Source of the DNA: Pelomonas sp. V22
GTDB lineage: Bacteria; Pseudomonadota; Gammaproteobacteria; Burkholderiales; Burkholderiaceae_C
Assembly (NCBI RefSeq): GCF_030014915.1
Contig: NZ_JAGIXS010000002.1
Location: 310,001 to 374,000 of the forward strand
Length of the DNA: 64,000 nucleotides
Direction of reading: 5' to 3'
The notes under the pieces are model-generated. The model saw nothing but the letters and a program-made list of their open reading frames with translations, ran no database searches and was not told the origin of the DNA. Numbering within the stretch: the first letter of the stretch is position 1; the number at the start of each line of letters is the position of its first letter. Shown piece after piece: positions 44,057-52,532 of this stretch. The position numbers and the translations under genes were made by a program.

Positions 44057-44968
44057 ATGAATTTCCAGCAACTCAGATCCGTCCGCGAGACCCAGCGTCG
44101 CGGCTTCAACCTGACCGATGTGGCCGAGGCCCTGCACACCTCGCAGCCCGGCGTCAGCCGCCAGATCCGCGAACTCGAGGAGGAGCTCGGCATCGCGATC
44201 TTCCACCGCAGCGGCAAGCGCCTCACCGGCCTGACCGAACCGGGGCGCCAGGTCTTGCCCATCGTCGAGCAACTGCTCTTGCAGGCCGAGAACCTGCGGC
44301 GCGCCGGTGCCGACTTCGCGCGCTCTGGCAGCGGCACCTTGCGCATCGCCGCCACTCACAGCCAGGCCCGTTACGCACTGCCACCGGTGGTGCGCGACTT
44401 CCGCGCCCAGCATCCCGAGGTGGAGCTTCAATTGCAGCAGGGCTCGCCCCAGCAGGTAGCGCGCCTGCTGCTGGAGGGCGAAGCCGACATCGGCATCGCC
44501 ACCGAGGCCCTGGCCCAGCACGAGGAGCTGCTGGCCCTGCCCTGCTATCGCTGGACGCACAGTGTGGTGCTGCCGCTGGGCCATGAACTCTCGGTCGGAC
44601 CGCTGACGCTGGAGCGACTCTCGGCTTATCCGGTGATCACCTACGAGACCGGCTATACCGGCCGCGCCCACATCGACACTGCCTTTGCCGCAGCTGCCCT
44701 GCCGCTGAAGGTGGTGCTCTCGGCCATGGATGCCGACGTGATCAAGACCTATGTGGAGCTGGGCCTGGGCGTCGGCATCGTGGCCTCGATCGCCTACGAC
44801 GAGGAGCGCGACCGTCATCTGCATGCCATCGATGCCCGCCACCTGTTCGCCGACAACCTGACCCGCCTGGCCCTGCGCCGCGACGCCTATCTGCGCGACT
44901 ACGCCTACCGCTTCATCGAGACCTTCGCGCCGCCCTTGAACCGCCGCGCCGTGGACGAAGCCCGCTAA
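44057..44968 (+). CDS. Second CysB-type LysR regulator (Cbl/SsuR-like)
   Basis: A 303-residue paralogue of the operon cysB with the same start ([37 protein letters not shown]) and effector-domain motifs [28 protein letters not shown] and [19 protein letters not shown]. In other Burkholderiales a CysB/SsuR pair splits control of sulfate and organosulfur use; which of these two plays which part cannot be told from sequence. The second sbp gene follows 100 bp downstream. Confidence 0.88.
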   Translation: MNFQQLRSVRETQRRGFNLTDVAEALHTSQPGVSRQIRELEEELGIAIFHRSGKRLTGLTEPGRQVLPIVEQLLLQAENLRRAGADFARSGSGTLRIAATHSQARYALPPVVRDFRAQHPEVELQLQQGSPQQVARLLLEGEADIGIATEALAQHEELLALPCYRWTHSVVLPLGHELSVGPLTLERLSAYPVITYETGYTGRAHIDTAFAAAALPLKVVLSAMDADVIKTYVELGLGVGIVASIAYDEERDRHLHAIDARHLFADNLTRLALRRDAYLRDYAYRFIETFAPPLNRRAVDEAR

Positions 44969-44991
44969 GCAAAGTGCATCGATAAGCAAAG
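44964..44991. promoter_or_regulatory. Tandem TAAGCAAAG sites upstream of the second sbp
   Basis: GCTAAGCAAAG (44964) and GATAAGCAAAG (44981) are direct repeats 17 bp apart. The first overlaps the stop of the cysB-like gene, and both lie 78-105 bp before the sbp start. The core matches the palindrome upstream of the first sbp. Confidence 0.55.
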
Positions 44992-45068
44992 CAGAACTTC
45001 TTGGTTCACGCCGCGCACCACGATTTCTACAGTCCGTTCATTCCTTCCAAAACCTGCTGACGAGAACC

Positions 45069-46079
45069 ATGAAAGCCAAACGTTCCCTGATTGCCGGCCT
45101 GCTCGCCGCCACCGCCCTGTTCTCTGCTGCCGCCCATGCCGGCAGCGCCCTGCTCAACGTCTCCTACGACCCGACCCGCGAGCTCTACCAGGACTTCAAC
45201 AGCGCCTTCGCCAAGCAATGGAAGGCCAAGACCGGCGAAGACATTTCGGTCAAGCAGTCGCATGGCGGCTCCGGCAAGCAGGCCCGCTCGGTGATCGACG
45301 GCCTGGAAGCCGACGTCGTGACCCTGGCCCTGGCCTATGACATCGACGCCCTGCACGACAACGGCAAGCTGATCCCGGCCGACTGGCAGAAGCGCCTGCC
45401 GAACAATGCCAGCCCCTACACCTCCACCATCGTGTTCCTGGTGCGCAAGGGCAACCCCAAGGGCATCACCAACTGGCCGGACCTGGCGCGCAGCGGCGTC
45501 GAGGTGATCACCCCGAACCCCAAGACCTCGGGCGGCGCCCGCTGGAACTACCTGGCGGCCTGGGGCTATGCGCTGAAGCAGCCGGGCGGCAATGCCGATT
45601 CGGCCAAGGCCTTCGTGAAGCGCATCTATGCCAACACCAAGGTGCTGGACTCCGGCGCCCGCGGCTCCACCACGACCTTTGTGGAGCGCGGGATCGGCGA
45701 CGTGCTGATCGCCTGGGAGAACGAGGCCTACCTGGCGGTCAAGGAACTGGGACCGGACAAGTTCGAGATCGTGACCCCGAGCCTGTCCATCCTGGCCGAA
45801 CCGCCGGTCGCCGTGGTCGACAAGAACGTCGACAAGCACGGCACGCGCAAGCAGGCCCAGGCCTACCTGGACTATCTCTACAGCGCTGAAGGCCAGGAGA
45901 TCGCCGCCAAGAACTACTACCGCCCGCGTGATGCCAAGGTGGCAGCCAAGTTCGGCAAGCAGTTCGCCTCGGTGAAGTTGTTCACCATCGACGAGCTGTT
46001 CGGTGGCTGGCGCACCGCCCAGAAGGCCCACTTCGACGACGGCGGCGTGTTCGACCAGATCTACACACCTGGCAAGTAA
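45069..46079 (+). CDS. sbp: Periplasmic sulfate-binding protein (second copy)
   Basis: A 336-residue protein with a signal peptide ending SAAAHAG, then [62 protein letters not shown] and YYRPRDAKV. It aligns along its length with the first copy but differs at many positions, so the duplication is old. It is closer to typical Sbp of Proteobacteria. It may share CysTWA while binding a different oxyanion range. It is followed by an intrinsic terminator. Confidence 0.93.
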   Translation: MKAKRSLIAGLLAATALFSAAAHAGSALLNVSYDPTRELYQDFNSAFAKQWKAKTGEDISVKQSHGGSGKQARSVIDGLEADVVTLALAYDIDALHDNGKLIPADWQKRLPNNASPYTSTIVFLVRKGNPKGITNWPDLARSGVEVITPNPKTSGGARWNYLAAWGYALKQPGGNADSAKAFVKRIYANTKVLDSGARGSTTTFVERGIGDVLIAWENEAYLAVKELGPDKFEIVTPSLSILAEPPVAVVDKNVDKHGTRKQAQAYLDYLYSAEGQEIAAKNYYRPRDAKVAAKFGKQFASVKLFTIDELFGGWRTAQKAHFDDGGVFDQIYTPGK

Positions 46080-46099
46080 GCGGCATCTGCCCCGAACAG

Positions 46100-46122
46100 A
46101 AGCCCGCCGAGCGCGGGCTTTT
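46100..46122 (+). terminator. Intrinsic terminator after the second sbp
   Basis: AAGCCCG and CGGGCTT arms with a 7-nt loop, 20 bp after the stop, run into TTTTCCC. This is a conventional rho-independent terminator ending the sulfate region. Confidence 0.75.
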
Positions 46123-46184
46123 CCCTATCTTGCCGCCTGAACGGTGGACTCGATTCGCAGCCGGCGCCTGCTCATAATCCGCCG

Positions 46185-46982
46185 ATGGCCCGAGCTCTCG
46201 TCGCCCTGCTGATCCTGCTGCTCGCGGGCACGACCATCGCTGCACCGCCGCTGGTCACCATTGCCGACGGCCCCGCCCTGCTGCTGCGCGACACCGGCCG
46301 CTACCTGCTCGCCGAGGGCGTGAAGCTGCAGGCGGACGACCTCATCGAACTGCCACCGCAAGCTGGCCTCCTGCGCATCGAATTCTCGGACGGCAGCGCC
46401 CTCGCGCTGGCCCCAGGCAGCCGGGCCTTGATACTGCCGCGCCTCGCCGGCGAACCGCTGGCCTACCTGCTGCAGGGCTGGGCCAAGCTCGATGCGCCGC
46501 CCAAGGGCCAGGCCCTGCTGGCCTTGTCGGGTTTTGATGCCGGCACCAGCGGCCATGCCGTCATCGCCGTGGCTGGTGAGCGCGCCTTTGCCGAGGCCGG
46601 CGAGTTGCTGTTGCGGCGCGCCTCGGCCCCGCCCTTGAAGCTCAAGCCTGGCGAGTTCGTGGCTGCTGCCGCCTCCGAGAAAGCCCGGCCCGTCGCCCGC
46701 CCCGCACCCGAGTTCCTGCGGCAGCTGCCGCGCGAGTTCCAGGTCAGCCTGCCGGCGCGTGCCGCCCGCTTTGCCGGCAAGGAGCGCGAACCCAAGCGAA
46801 GCGGCGAGCTCACCCCGGCCGATCTGCTGCCCTGGATGGAGGCGAGCGACCCGCTGCTCCGCCAGGCCCTGTTGCCGCGCTGGCGCGCCCTGGCCCAGCA
46901 GAGCGAGTTCCGCGCCGCGCTGCGCCAGTACCCCGAGCTCGAACGGATACTCGGCCACGCCTCTGCCGCACCCAAGCACTGA
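46185..46982 (+). CDS. Secreted FecR-like domain protein
   Basis: A 265-residue exported protein (signal peptide ending GTTIA). Residues 20-165 resemble the beta-rich FecR domain: VTIADGPALLLRDTGRYLLAEGVKLQADDLIEL, LLRIEFSDGSALALAPGSRALIL and LAYLLQGWAKL. The rest is helical and charged. Unlike sigma-regulating FecR it has no cytoplasmic part or sigma-factor neighbour. It starts a three-gene row with the heme sensor and kinase (gaps 11 and 4 bp), so it may be their periplasmic partner. Confidence 0.65.
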   Translation: MARALVALLILLLAGTTIAAPPLVTIADGPALLLRDTGRYLLAEGVKLQADDLIELPPQAGLLRIEFSDGSALALAPGSRALILPRLAGEPLAYLLQGWAKLDAPPKGQALLALSGFDAGTSGHAVIAVAGERAFAEAGELLLRRASAPPLKLKPGEFVAAAASEKARPVARPAPEFLRQLPREFQVSLPARAARFAGKEREPKRSGELTPADLLPWMEASDPLLRQALLPRWRALAQQSEFRAALRQYPELERILGHASAAPKH

Positions 46983-46993
46983 CAAGGACCGCC

Positions 46994-47866
46994 ATGAAGC
47001 TGCTGCTCAAGTTCAACCTGATCTTCCTGCTCGTGTTCCTGCTGGGCCTCGCGGGCTCCACCCTGGTGGCGCGAGACCTCCTGCAGCGCGCCGCCCGTGA
47101 AGACGTGGCGGAGCGGGCACGACTCCTGATGGAAAAGGCCAGCGTGGTCAGCAGCTACACGGCCAACCAGATCCGGCCGCTGCTCGAGACGCAGATGAAG
47201 TACAGCTTCCTGCCGCAATCGGTACCGGCCTACTCGGCCACCGAGGTGATCAATGCGCTGCAGAAGTCCTACCCGGCCTACAGCTTCAAGTCGGCGATGC
47301 TGAACCCGACCAACCCGCGCGACCGGGCGGTGGAATGGGAGGCCGACGTGATCGCCCAGTTCAAGAACCAGCCCGAGCTGAAGGAGTTCATCGGCCAGCG
47401 CGAAACCCCGAGCGGCACCTCGCTCTACATCGCCCGGCCGATCCGCATCACGAACCCGGCCTGCCTGACCTGCCACAGCACGCCCGATGCCGCGCCCGCG
47501 ACGCTGGTCGAACGCTACGGCCCCTCCAACGGCTTCGGCTGGAAGTTGGACGAGACCCTGGGCGTACAGCTCGTTTCCGTGCCCATGGCCGTGCCGCTGC
47601 AGCGCGCCGACCAGGCCTTGCTGGTCGTGGTCGGCGTGCTGGCCGGCGTCTTCCTGCTGATCGGTGCGACCTTGAACTTCATGCTCTGGAAGCTGGTGAT
47701 TCAGCCGGTCAGCCGGCTCTCGGGACTCGCCGACCAGGTGAGCCTCGGCGACCTCGATGCCCCCGAGTTCGCGGTCAAGGGCAAGGACGAGATCGCCGTG
47801 CTGGCCGAGTCCTTCGGGCGCATGCGCAAGAGCCTGGCCCATGCAATGAGAATGCTGGAAGCCTGA
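46994..47866 (+). CDS. Membrane sensor with c-type-heme DUF3365 domain and HAMP
   Basis: A 290-residue protein with an N-terminal helix (FNLIFLLVFLLGLAG). A periplasmic Tll0287-like DUF3365 domain (about 30-200) has a heme-attachment motif CLTCH at 157-161. A second helix (LLVVVGVLAGVFLLIGATLNF) and a short HAMP-like region follow. It ends there: no kinase, cyclase or chemotaxis output domain is fused. The Ser/Thr kinase gene begins 4 bp later, which suggests the output is in trans. A redox, NO or oxygen signal is plausible. Confidence 0.82.
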   Translation: MKLLLKFNLIFLLVFLLGLAGSTLVARDLLQRAAREDVAERARLLMEKASVVSSYTANQIRPLLETQMKYSFLPQSVPAYSATEVINALQKSYPAYSFKSAMLNPTNPRDRAVEWEADVIAQFKNQPELKEFIGQRETPSGTSLYIARPIRITNPACLTCHSTPDAAPATLVERYGPSNGFGWKLDETLGVQLVSVPMAVPLQRADQALLVVVGVLAGVFLLIGATLNFMLWKLVIQPVSRLSGLADQVSLGDLDAPEFAVKGKDEIAVLAESFGRMRKSLAHAMRMLEA

Positions 47867-47870
47867 TCCG

Positions 47871-49265
47871 ATGGCCCTGCCCGAGAGAATCGGCAAGTAC
47901 GAGGTCCGTGGTCTGCTCGGCCAGGGCGCCATGGGCGTGGTCTACAAGGCCTTCGATCCCGTCATCCAGCGGCCCGTGGCGATCAAGACCCTGCACCGCA
48001 GCCAGCTCGGCGATGCGGCGGCCGTCGAGGACATTGCCGCGCGTTTTCGCAACGAGGCGCAGGCCGTGGGGCGCATCGCCCATCCGGGCGTGGTGGCGAT
48101 CTACGAGTTCGGCCAGGAGCGTGACTTCAGCTTCATCGCCATGGAATACGTCGAAGGCCGCAGCCTCGACCATGTGCTGCACGGCACACCCCACCTGCCC
48201 GAGCCACAGGTGCTCAACATCATGGACCAGTTGCTCGCCGCACTGGAGGCGGCCCATGGCCAGCGCGTCTGGCACCGCGACATCAAGCCGGCCAACCTGC
48301 TGATCGGCACGAGCGGCGTGGTCAAGCTCAGCGACTTCGGCATCGCCCGCATCGAGAACCAGGGCCTGACCCGCGCCGTGGCACTGATAGGCACGCCGGG
48401 CTATATGGCGCCCGAACAATACATGGGCGAGGCCATCGACCAGCGCACCGACCTCTTCGCCACCGGCGTGCTGCTCTATCGCCTCCTCACCGGCAAGGCA
48501 GCCTTCAGCGGCACGCATGAGCAGGTGATGTTCAAGATCCTGCATGAGCAGCCGCCCGCCGCGAGCCAGCTGATCCACGAGCAGCAACTGGACCGCAAGC
48601 TGGCCTACGACGGCCTGCTGCAGCGCGCGATGGCCAAGCGGCCCGACGAGCGCTTTGCCTCGGCGGCCGAGTTCCGCGCCGCGCTGACGGCGCTGTTCGG
48701 CGGCGACGAGGCCACGGCCATCGTGCCGGCCGCTGAATGGCGGCGCAGCGTCGAGGCCGCGGCCGCGCGCGAGGCGGCGGCGCACACCGGTGCCAGCAGC
48801 GTCGGCAATGCGAGTTACTGGGACTCGCAGGCCCTCTCGCGCATCGAACGCTCGCTGGCCAGCCATGTCGGGCCCATGGCCAAGGTGATGGTGCGTGATG
48901 CCGCCCGCCACTGCCCCGACCTCTCCAGCCTCGCGCAGGAGCTGGCCTTGCACATCGACGCGCCGGCCAAGCGCGCGCAGTTCATCAGTGCCGTGACCGG
49001 CGGCTCGCAGGCCCGGCCGACCACGCTGTCGCCCGCCTCACCGACCCGTCTGCTCGACCCGGCGCAGGGCGAGCCGCTCAGCGAGGAACTGCGGCAGCGC
49101 GCCGTCCAGCACCTGAGCCGCCAGCTCGGGCCCATCGCCAAGGTGGTGGTCAAGCGGGCGGCCGAGCAGGCTCGCGGCATTGAGGACTTCGTGCAGCGGG
49201 TGCAGGCGGCCGCCCCGGAGGTCGATGCGCAGGCCCTGAACCGCGTGCTGCGCGCCAACGACTGA
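47871..49265 (+). CDS. Eukaryotic-type Ser/Thr protein kinase with duplicated C-terminal module
   Basis: A 464-residue cytoplasmic kinase: glycine loop GQGAMGVV (17-24), Lys39, catalytic HRDIKPANLL (135-144), DFG (155-157) and GTPGYMAPEQ (174-183). All catalytic residues are present. After residue 310 two copies of a 55-residue helical unit appear (about 321-375 and 408-461), each with a GP(M/I)AKV(M/V)V core. They may bind a partner or dimerise. There is no membrane segment, so localisation may depend on the HAMP sensor encoded immediately upstream. Confidence 0.9.
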   Translation: MALPERIGKYEVRGLLGQGAMGVVYKAFDPVIQRPVAIKTLHRSQLGDAAAVEDIAARFRNEAQAVGRIAHPGVVAIYEFGQERDFSFIAMEYVEGRSLDHVLHGTPHLPEPQVLNIMDQLLAALEAAHGQRVWHRDIKPANLLIGTSGVVKLSDFGIARIENQGLTRAVALIGTPGYMAPEQYMGEAIDQRTDLFATGVLLYRLLTGKAAFSGTHEQVMFKILHEQPPAASQLIHEQQLDRKLAYDGLLQRAMAKRPDERFASAAEFRAALTALFGGDEATAIVPAAEWRRSVEAAAAREAAAHTGASSVGNASYWDSQALSRIERSLASHVGPMAKVMVRDAARHCPDLSSLAQELALHIDAPAKRAQFISAVTGGSQARPTTLSPASPTRLLDPAQGEPLSEELRQRAVQHLSRQLGPIAKVVVKRAAEQARGIEDFVQRVQAAAPEVDAQALNRVLRAND

Positions 49266-49279
49266 AGCCTGTGGATGGA

Positions 49280-49963
49280 TCAGCCCAGGCCCAAGCCCTG
49301 CTCGGCCAGCAGCTTTTCCAGCGCCGGCAGCAAGGGGCCGAGGCGCTCCTCCACGGTGGCGCGCACGGTGTCCACCAGCACCTGAGTCTGGCGCTCGATC
49401 TCGATGTTGAGCGCGGCGCCCTCGGCCTTGTCGCCGAAGGTGGTCATCCGCAGCGTCTCGGGGATCAGCCAGACCTCGAACCAGCCCGAGCCGTCGGCGT
49501 TGCGGCCGGCCTCTGCCACGGTGAGGCTGGCGCCGTTCACCGCGATATAGCCCTTGGCGAAGATGTAGCGCATCCAGGGCGCGGGCACGGCGATGCGCAG
49601 CACATGGTTGTTCTCGGGCCGGCGGATGCTCTCGACGCGGGCCATGAAGTCCACATGGCCGGACAGCGGATGCCCGCCGATCTCGGCGCCGTCGCGCGCG
49701 GCGCGCTCCACGTTGAGGCGGCTGCCCTGCGTCAGGCCGGACAGGGTCGTCAGGTTCAGGCTCTGCTGCATCACATCGAAGTCGGCACGGTCACCGTCGT
49801 GCAACTGCGTGACCGTGAGGCAGACGCCGTCGGACGAGACGCTGGCGCCGATCTCAAGGCCCTCGCAAAAGCCGGGCGGGAACTGCAGCGTGAAGCTGCG
49901 CAGACCGGGGCGCTCGGTGATGGAAGAAACGCTGGCGAGACCCTGGACGATGCCGGTGAACAT
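49280..49963 (-). CDS. ribE: Riboflavin synthase, alpha subunit
   Basis: A 227-residue protein made of two homologous beta-barrels. It begins with the hallmark MFTGIVQG and contains GASVSSDGVCLTV in barrel one and GYIAVNGASLTVAEA in barrel two, with GHPLSGHVD between. It dismutates 6,7-dimethyl-8-ribityllumazine to riboflavin. The C-terminal tail after residue 195 is slightly longer than usual. No other rib gene and no FMN riboswitch is seen beside it. ATG 49963 is required by the conserved N-terminus. Confidence 0.93.
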   Translation of the reverse strand: MFTGIVQGLASVSSITERPGLRSFTLQFPPGFCEGLEIGASVSSDGVCLTVTQLHDGDRADFDVMQQSLNLTTLSGLTQGSRLNVERAARDGAEIGGHPLSGHVDFMARVESIRRPENNHVLRIAVPAPWMRYIFAKGYIAVNGASLTVAEAGRNADGSGWFEVWLIPETLRMTTFGDKAEGAALNIEIERQTQVLVDTVRATVEERLGPLLPALEKLLAEQGLGLG

Positions 49964-49998
49964 GGATGCGAAAGCTCTGGAAACTGGGGCGGCAAAGC

Positions 49999-51201
49999 TT
50001 ACCAGCTGACCTCGCGATCCGGCGTCGAGCCGATCTTGTGGATGCTGAGGTCGGCGCCCTCGAACTCCTCCTCGGCCGAGAGCCGCAGGCCGAAGAAGAG
50101 CTTGATCGCGCCATACACGGCGAAGCCGCCGGCCAGGGCCCAGGCCACGCCCAGCAGCGTGCCCAGCAGCTGCGACATGAAGCTGACGCCACCGATGCCA
50201 CCGCCGGCCGTGCTGCCGAAGATGCCGCAGGCAATGCCGCCCCAGGCACCGCACAGGCCGTGCAGCGGCCAGACGCCCAGCACGTCGTCGATCTTCCAGC
50301 GGTTCTGCGTCAGCGTGAACATCTTGACGAAGATCGCGCCGGCCACGGCGCCCACGACCAGCGCTCCCTGCGGATGCATCACATCCGAACCGGCACACAC
50401 GGCCACCAGGCCGGCCAGCGGGCCGTTGTAGGCAAAGCCCGGGTCATTGCGCCCCATCAGCACGGCCGACAGCGTGCCGCCCACCATGGCCATCAGCGAG
50501 TTGACGGCCACCAGGCCGGAGATCTTGTCCAGCGTCTGCGCGCTCATCACGTTGAAGCCAAACCAGCCCACGGCCAGCACCCAGGCACCGAGTGCCAGGA
50601 AGGGAATGCTGGACGGCGGATGGGCGCTGATAGCGCCGTCCTTGCGATAGCGGTTGGCGCGCGGGCCGAGCAGCAGCACGGCCGCAAGGCCGATCCAGCC
50701 GCCCACCGCATGCACGACCACCGAGCCGGCGAAGTCGTGGAACTCGGCGCCGAACGTCGCCTTCAGCCAGGGCTGGATGCCGAAGGCCTGGTTCCAGGCC
50801 ACGCCTTCGAACAGCGGGTAGATCAGGCCGACGATGACGGCCGTGGCCATCAGCTGCGGGCCGAAGCGGGCCCGCTCGGCGATGCCACCTGACACGATGG
50901 CCGGGATGGCCGCCGCGAAGGTCAGCAGGAAGAAGAACTTGACCAGCTCGTAGCCGTTCCTCGCGGCCAGCGCTTCGGCACCGGTAAAGAAGTGCACGCC
51001 GTAGGCCACGGTGTAGCCGCACAGGAAGTAGGCGACCGTGGAGACCGCGAAGTCCACCAGGATCTTGACCAGGGCATTGACCTGGTTCTTCTTGCGCACC
51101 GTGCCCAGTTCGAGGAAGGCGAATCCGGCATGCATGGCCAGCACCATGATGGCGCCGAGCAGGATGAACAGCGCGTCGGCGCTGTGCTTGAAGTTCTCCA
51201 T
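49999..51201 (-). CDS. amt: Ammonium transporter (Amt family)
   Basis: A 400-residue protein with about 11 helices and no cleaved signal peptide. The channel histidines are in VVVHAVGGWIGL and WPLHGLCGAWGG; GGIAERARFGPQLM and FAGSVVVH are typical. It transports ammonium across the inner membrane and is usually gated by GlnK; no glnK is adjacent. A candidate sigma-54 promoter about 75 bp upstream fits nitrogen control. ATG 51201 begins MENFKHSADALF. Confidence 0.93.
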   Translation of the reverse strand: MENFKHSADALFILLGAIMVLAMHAGFAFLELGTVRKKNQVNALVKILVDFAVSTVAYFLCGYTVAYGVHFFTGAEALAARNGYELVKFFFLLTFAAAIPAIVSGGIAERARFGPQLMATAVIVGLIYPLFEGVAWNQAFGIQPWLKATFGAEFHDFAGSVVVHAVGGWIGLAAVLLLGPRANRYRKDGAISAHPPSSIPFLALGAWVLAVGWFGFNVMSAQTLDKISGLVAVNSLMAMVGGTLSAVLMGRNDPGFAYNGPLAGLVAVCAGSDVMHPQGALVVGAVAGAIFVKMFTLTQNRWKIDDVLGVWPLHGLCGAWGGIACGIFGSTAGGGIGGVSFMSQLLGTLLGVAWALAGGFAVYGAIKLFFGLRLSAEEEFEGADLSIHKIGSTPDREVSW

Positions 51202-51274
51202 GGGGGCTCTCGCTGCAGCCGCCCACCACCGCGATGCCTCATGCACCGCACGCGTGAACGGACGCACCAACTCA

Positions 51275-51289
51275 GCAAGAACGGTGCCC
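51275..51289 (-). promoter_or_regulatory. Candidate sigma-54 promoter of amt
   Basis: Read on the minus strand, GGGCACCGTTCTTGC matches the -24/-12 consensus TGGCACGN4TTGC with the invariant GG and GC at the right distance and two mismatches elsewhere. The predicted start of transcription is about 60 bp before the ATG. Confidence 0.6.
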
Positions 51290-51317
51290 AGCTTGGGGCA
51301 TGGGTTCGCGAGACCAG

Positions 51318-51368
51318 ACGCACCAAGGCAAGGCACAACGACGCATCGCGGTGCGAAAAACGCACCAA
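51318..51368. promoter_or_regulatory. Activator-type sites upstream of the amt promoter
   Basis: The block contains ACGCACCAA at 51318 and 51360 (a third copy lies at 51262) and the palindrome GGTGCG-N5-CGCACC at 51350-51366. GCACCA resembles one half of an NtrC site (TGCACC-N5-GGTGCA) but the arms are in the opposite order, so the binder is uncertain. Similar palindromes occur at 53299 and 53338. Confidence 0.45.
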
Positions 51369-51384
51369 CAAGGCGAATGCCGCC

Positions 51385-51735
51385 TCAGCGGTGGGCGTCG
51401 AACAGCGCCTCGTTGAAGCCGATGCTGAGCCGGCCGTCGGCCCATTGCACGACCGGCCGTTTGATGACGCTGGGCTGCTCGTGGGCAATCGCCGCAGCGC
51501 TGGCCGCATCGATCACGGCGGCCTTCTGCCCGTCGTCCAGCTTGCGCCAGCTGGTGCCGCTGCGGTTGATCACCTTCTCCCAGCCGAGCTCGGCCAGCCA
51601 GCGCTGCAGCTCGGGCGCCGGCACGCCGGCCTTCTTGAAATCATGGAACTGGTAGGCCAGGCCGGCCGCGTCCAGCCACTGGCGGGCGCGCTTGACCGTG
51701 TCGCAATTGGGAATGCCGTAGAGGGTGATCGTCAT
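51385..51735 (-). CDS. Spx/ArsC-family (YffB-like) protein
   Basis: A 116-residue thioredoxin-fold protein: [22 protein letters not shown] with a single active-site cysteine (C11), [12 protein letters not shown], and [13 protein letters not shown] and VIKRPVV as in YffB. These ArsC relatives probably act as glutathione-dependent thiol reductases; arsenate reduction is not supported because the ArsC arginine set is not evident. It is divergent from aat with 28 bp between starts. Confidence 0.85.
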   Translation of the reverse strand: MTITLYGIPNCDTVKRARQWLDAAGLAYQFHDFKKAGVPAPELQRWLAELGWEKVINRSGTSWRKLDDGQKAAVIDAASAAAIAHEQPSVIKRPVVQWADGRLSIGFNEALFDAHR

Positions 51736-51763
51736 GGTGGTGCGAACGTTACCATCGGCGCCC

Positions 51764-52513
51764 ATGATTCCCTGGCTGGACGAGCGCGACCTCGACTTCC
51801 CTCCCACCTCGATGGCCCTCGGCCCGGAGAGCGACGCGCCGGGCCTGCTGGCTGCGGGTGGCGACCTCTCTCCCGAGCGGCTGAAGCTGGCCTACTCGCG
51901 CGGCATCTTCCCCTGGTATGGCGAGGGCCAGCCCATCCTCTGGTGGAGCACCGACCCGCGCATGGTGCTGCAGGTCGACGAGTTCAAGCTTTCGCGTTCG
52001 CTGCGCAAGACGCTGCAGCATTTCGCGCTGGATGCTGCTTGCGAGATCCGCGTCGACAGCGCCACGCCCGCCGTGCTCGCGGCCTGCGCCAGCAGCCCGC
52101 GTGAAGGCCAGAACGGCACCTGGATACTGCCCGAGATGCAGGCGGCGTATTTGCGCCTGGCCGGCGAAGGCGTGCTGCACAGCATCGAGACCTGGGTCGG
52201 CGGCGAGCTGGTCGGTGGCCTCTACGGCATCAACCTCGGCCTGATGTTCTATGGCGAATCGATGTTCATGCGCCGCACCGATGCCTCCAAGATCGCGCTG
52301 GCAGCCCTGGTCTGCCTGTGCCGCCGCCATGGCATCCGCTGGATCGACTGCCAGCAGAACACCGGCCACCTGGCTTCGCTCGGAGCCCATGAGCGGCCGC
52401 GCGCCGAGTTCGAGGCCCACCTGGCGCGCAGCGTGGGCCAGGTGAGCCCCGCGGATTGGCGTTTCCGCCCGGCCGACTGGGCCCTGCTCGATGCCAGAAT
52501 CGGGGCAGCATGA
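51764..52513 (+). CDS. aat: Leucyl/phenylalanyl-tRNA--protein transferase
   Basis: The 249-residue enzyme has the family motifs [56 protein letters not shown] and [14 protein letters not shown]. It adds Leu or Phe from tRNA to N-terminal Arg or Lys of proteins, marking them for ClpS/ClpAP degradation. bpt follows 19 bp later; together they cover both branches of the bacterial N-degron pathway. Confidence 0.95.
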   Translation: MIPWLDERDLDFPPTSMALGPESDAPGLLAAGGDLSPERLKLAYSRGIFPWYGEGQPILWWSTDPRMVLQVDEFKLSRSLRKTLQHFALDAACEIRVDSATPAVLAACASSPREGQNGTWILPEMQAAYLRLAGEGVLHSIETWVGGELVGGLYGINLGLMFYGESMFMRRTDASKIALAALVCLCRRHGIRWIDCQQNTGHLASLGAHERPRAEFEAHLARSVGQVSPADWRFRPADWALLDARIGAA

Positions 52514-52532
52514 GCCGCCGTACCGACCACCC

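Noticed and set aside
49964-49998. FMN riboswitch expected near riboflavin synthase
   Set aside because: Only 35 bp separate the gene from amt and none of the conserved RFN-element helices can be seen.
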